The notes under the pieces were generated by a model. That model was not told where the DNA came from and did no database searches. It was given only the letters and a program-made list of their open reading frames with translations. Below are positions 29,451 through 30,531 of a stretch of 30,531 nt of DNA, in pieces. The position numbers and the translations under genes were made by a program. Numbering within the stretch: position 1 is the first letter of the stretch; every line of letters begins with the position of its first letter. The DNA is from Echinostoma caproni (Eukaryota > Platyhelminthes > Trematoda > Plagiorchiida > Echinostomatidae): contig UZAN01042763.1 of the NCBI GenBank assembly GCA_900618425.1, positions 10,904 to 41,434 on the forward strand, read 5' to 3'.

Positions 29451-30531
29451 GTTTCGCCTGTGTTTGTTCTAAATGCTGTGATGGGAATTTTTCAGACTTT
29501 GCAATTCCTCTTCCGTCCACATATTTACAATACCCTGTTTTCAAGTTATTTTCCCCTTTTATTAATTTTAACTCGATTTTTATTGTTTTTGAATTTGCAA
29601 CATTTTGTGAAACGATATCAACTGGACTGTTCGAGCAGCTAAACGATTCGGCCGAAGACGAGCTCCCGATTGACCGTAATATGTTGCGAACTTGTCTATA
29701 TAGTGCTTACTAATAATTTTGTGAATAGTCAGTAAAGGTTTGACAAAATATAGTTATGATTCAAACTGGACCGAGTTGATGCAATTTATGGATTGGTGGA
29801 AGTAGTGTTGTGTCCGAATCTCGTTTGATCACAGTATACACACAACAAGATATCAAACGATGACACACGAGGAACACACGTACCTCAACGGCCACACTAT
29901 TCGTCTAGCCTCACGAGTACGATCACAGCACAGATTGGACGCCAAGAGCACTAGTAGCCTTCTCCCAGCTACGTAAGCAAGAACACAGTTAGTGCACAGC
30001 GAACGTGTACTCGACACACAGGAAAAGCAAGTCAATTTACAAGTTTTAATCTGATGCTTATATGTGTCTCAAAATAGCATCGATTAATACAATAAAAAGA
30101 TTATGCCAATCAAGTACAGTTAGCAAAGTTCGATCAATCATAAGTCACGGAGTGAGCGAATTTCAATCGATCACGGATCGGACGGACGGAGTGAATGTCT
30201 CCGTATGACGCGATATGATTGATTATTCTCCGCGAGACTGGTATTGATTCGAGATGTTCCGAATTGCAGACACTCGAAAAATAGTCAGTTTTAGGTAAAA
30301 AATAGTCTTTTTACCCACAAGTAGCTTGTACACAGTCTTCAATTGCCAACCGTAATGAAATTAAAGTCTATTCATGTAACTAAAAGGCAAACAAATGTCT
30401 TCCAATGCGTGAAGAAAATTATTTGAAGCTTCTCCATAGATCATTTGATAACTCCTCACATTCTTTGTATAAAGATGTGTTCCCAATTAGCTCTCATCGT
30501 TCTTCCTGCTCTTTTCCCCTGGAATTAATCT
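29451..30531. other. Spacer with minor inverted repeats
   Basis: The frame 29411-29713 (100 codons) has an acceptor-like TTCGAGCAG near 29638 followed by a plausible short peptide (NDSAEDELPIDRN), but there is no domain. TCGTTTGAT (29820-29828) pairs with ATCAAACGA (29852-29860). ATCAATCATA near 30132 pairs with TATGATTGAT near 30216. No RNA gene could be folded with confidence. Confidence 0.3.

Noticed and set aside
1..30531. CRISPR array, operon, bacterial genes or phage
   Set aside because: There are no regularly spaced identical repeats and no dense same-strand genes. All recognisable proteins are eukaryotic retroelements.

Overview
This is a piece of a eukaryotic nuclear genome, most likely from a digenean trematode (flatworm parasite). 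Three things suggest this. It is low in genes and rich in introns or spacer. It holds decayed copies of Penelope-like and Ty3/gypsy retroelements of the kind common in flukes. It also holds a SINE-like family that joins a tRNA-type Pol III promoter to a hammerhead-ribozyme-like core, the architecture known from the schistosome Sm-alpha family. The assignment is an inference from family resemblance; no host gene was identified by name.

Layout. 1-3000: repeats. There is a CA/TG palindrome, the 3' end of a gypsy-type integrase on the minus strand (998-1752, one in-frame stop), a tRNA-like SINE (about 1815-1925) and hammerhead SINE copy A (2449-2590). 3000-26800: mostly non-coding spacer with microsatellites, G-quadruplex motifs and hairpins, and a few candidate exons. 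The best are a first exon with a predicted signal peptide (15266-15608, +) and a terminal exon with an acceptor and a poly(A) signal (20818 down to about 20422, -). Weaker candidates are at 3101, 7399, 11082, 11237, 11641, 14354, 19017 and 24831.

26800-29450: a nested cluster of mobile elements. Hammerhead SINE copies C (-) and B (+) lie head to head. Next comes a 5'-truncated Penelope-like element, with partial reverse transcriptase and a GIY-YIG endonuclease (27345-28522). After it is a separate unit bounded by 98-bp inverted repeats (28657-28754 and 29315-29412). That unit begins its interior with the C-terminal tail of a second, different Penelope-like element. 29450-30531 holds no recognised gene.

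Most distinctive signals: (1) three copies that align without gaps from the Pol III B box through the hammerhead core, with visible similarity fading at about the expected self-cleavage point; (2) the inverted-repeat unit that carries a Penelope-like tail; (3) a miRNA-precursor-sized fold-back next to a perfect AT palindrome at 17479-17594. All coordinates were read by eye. Candidate exons rest on open frame, residue composition and splice motifs only.
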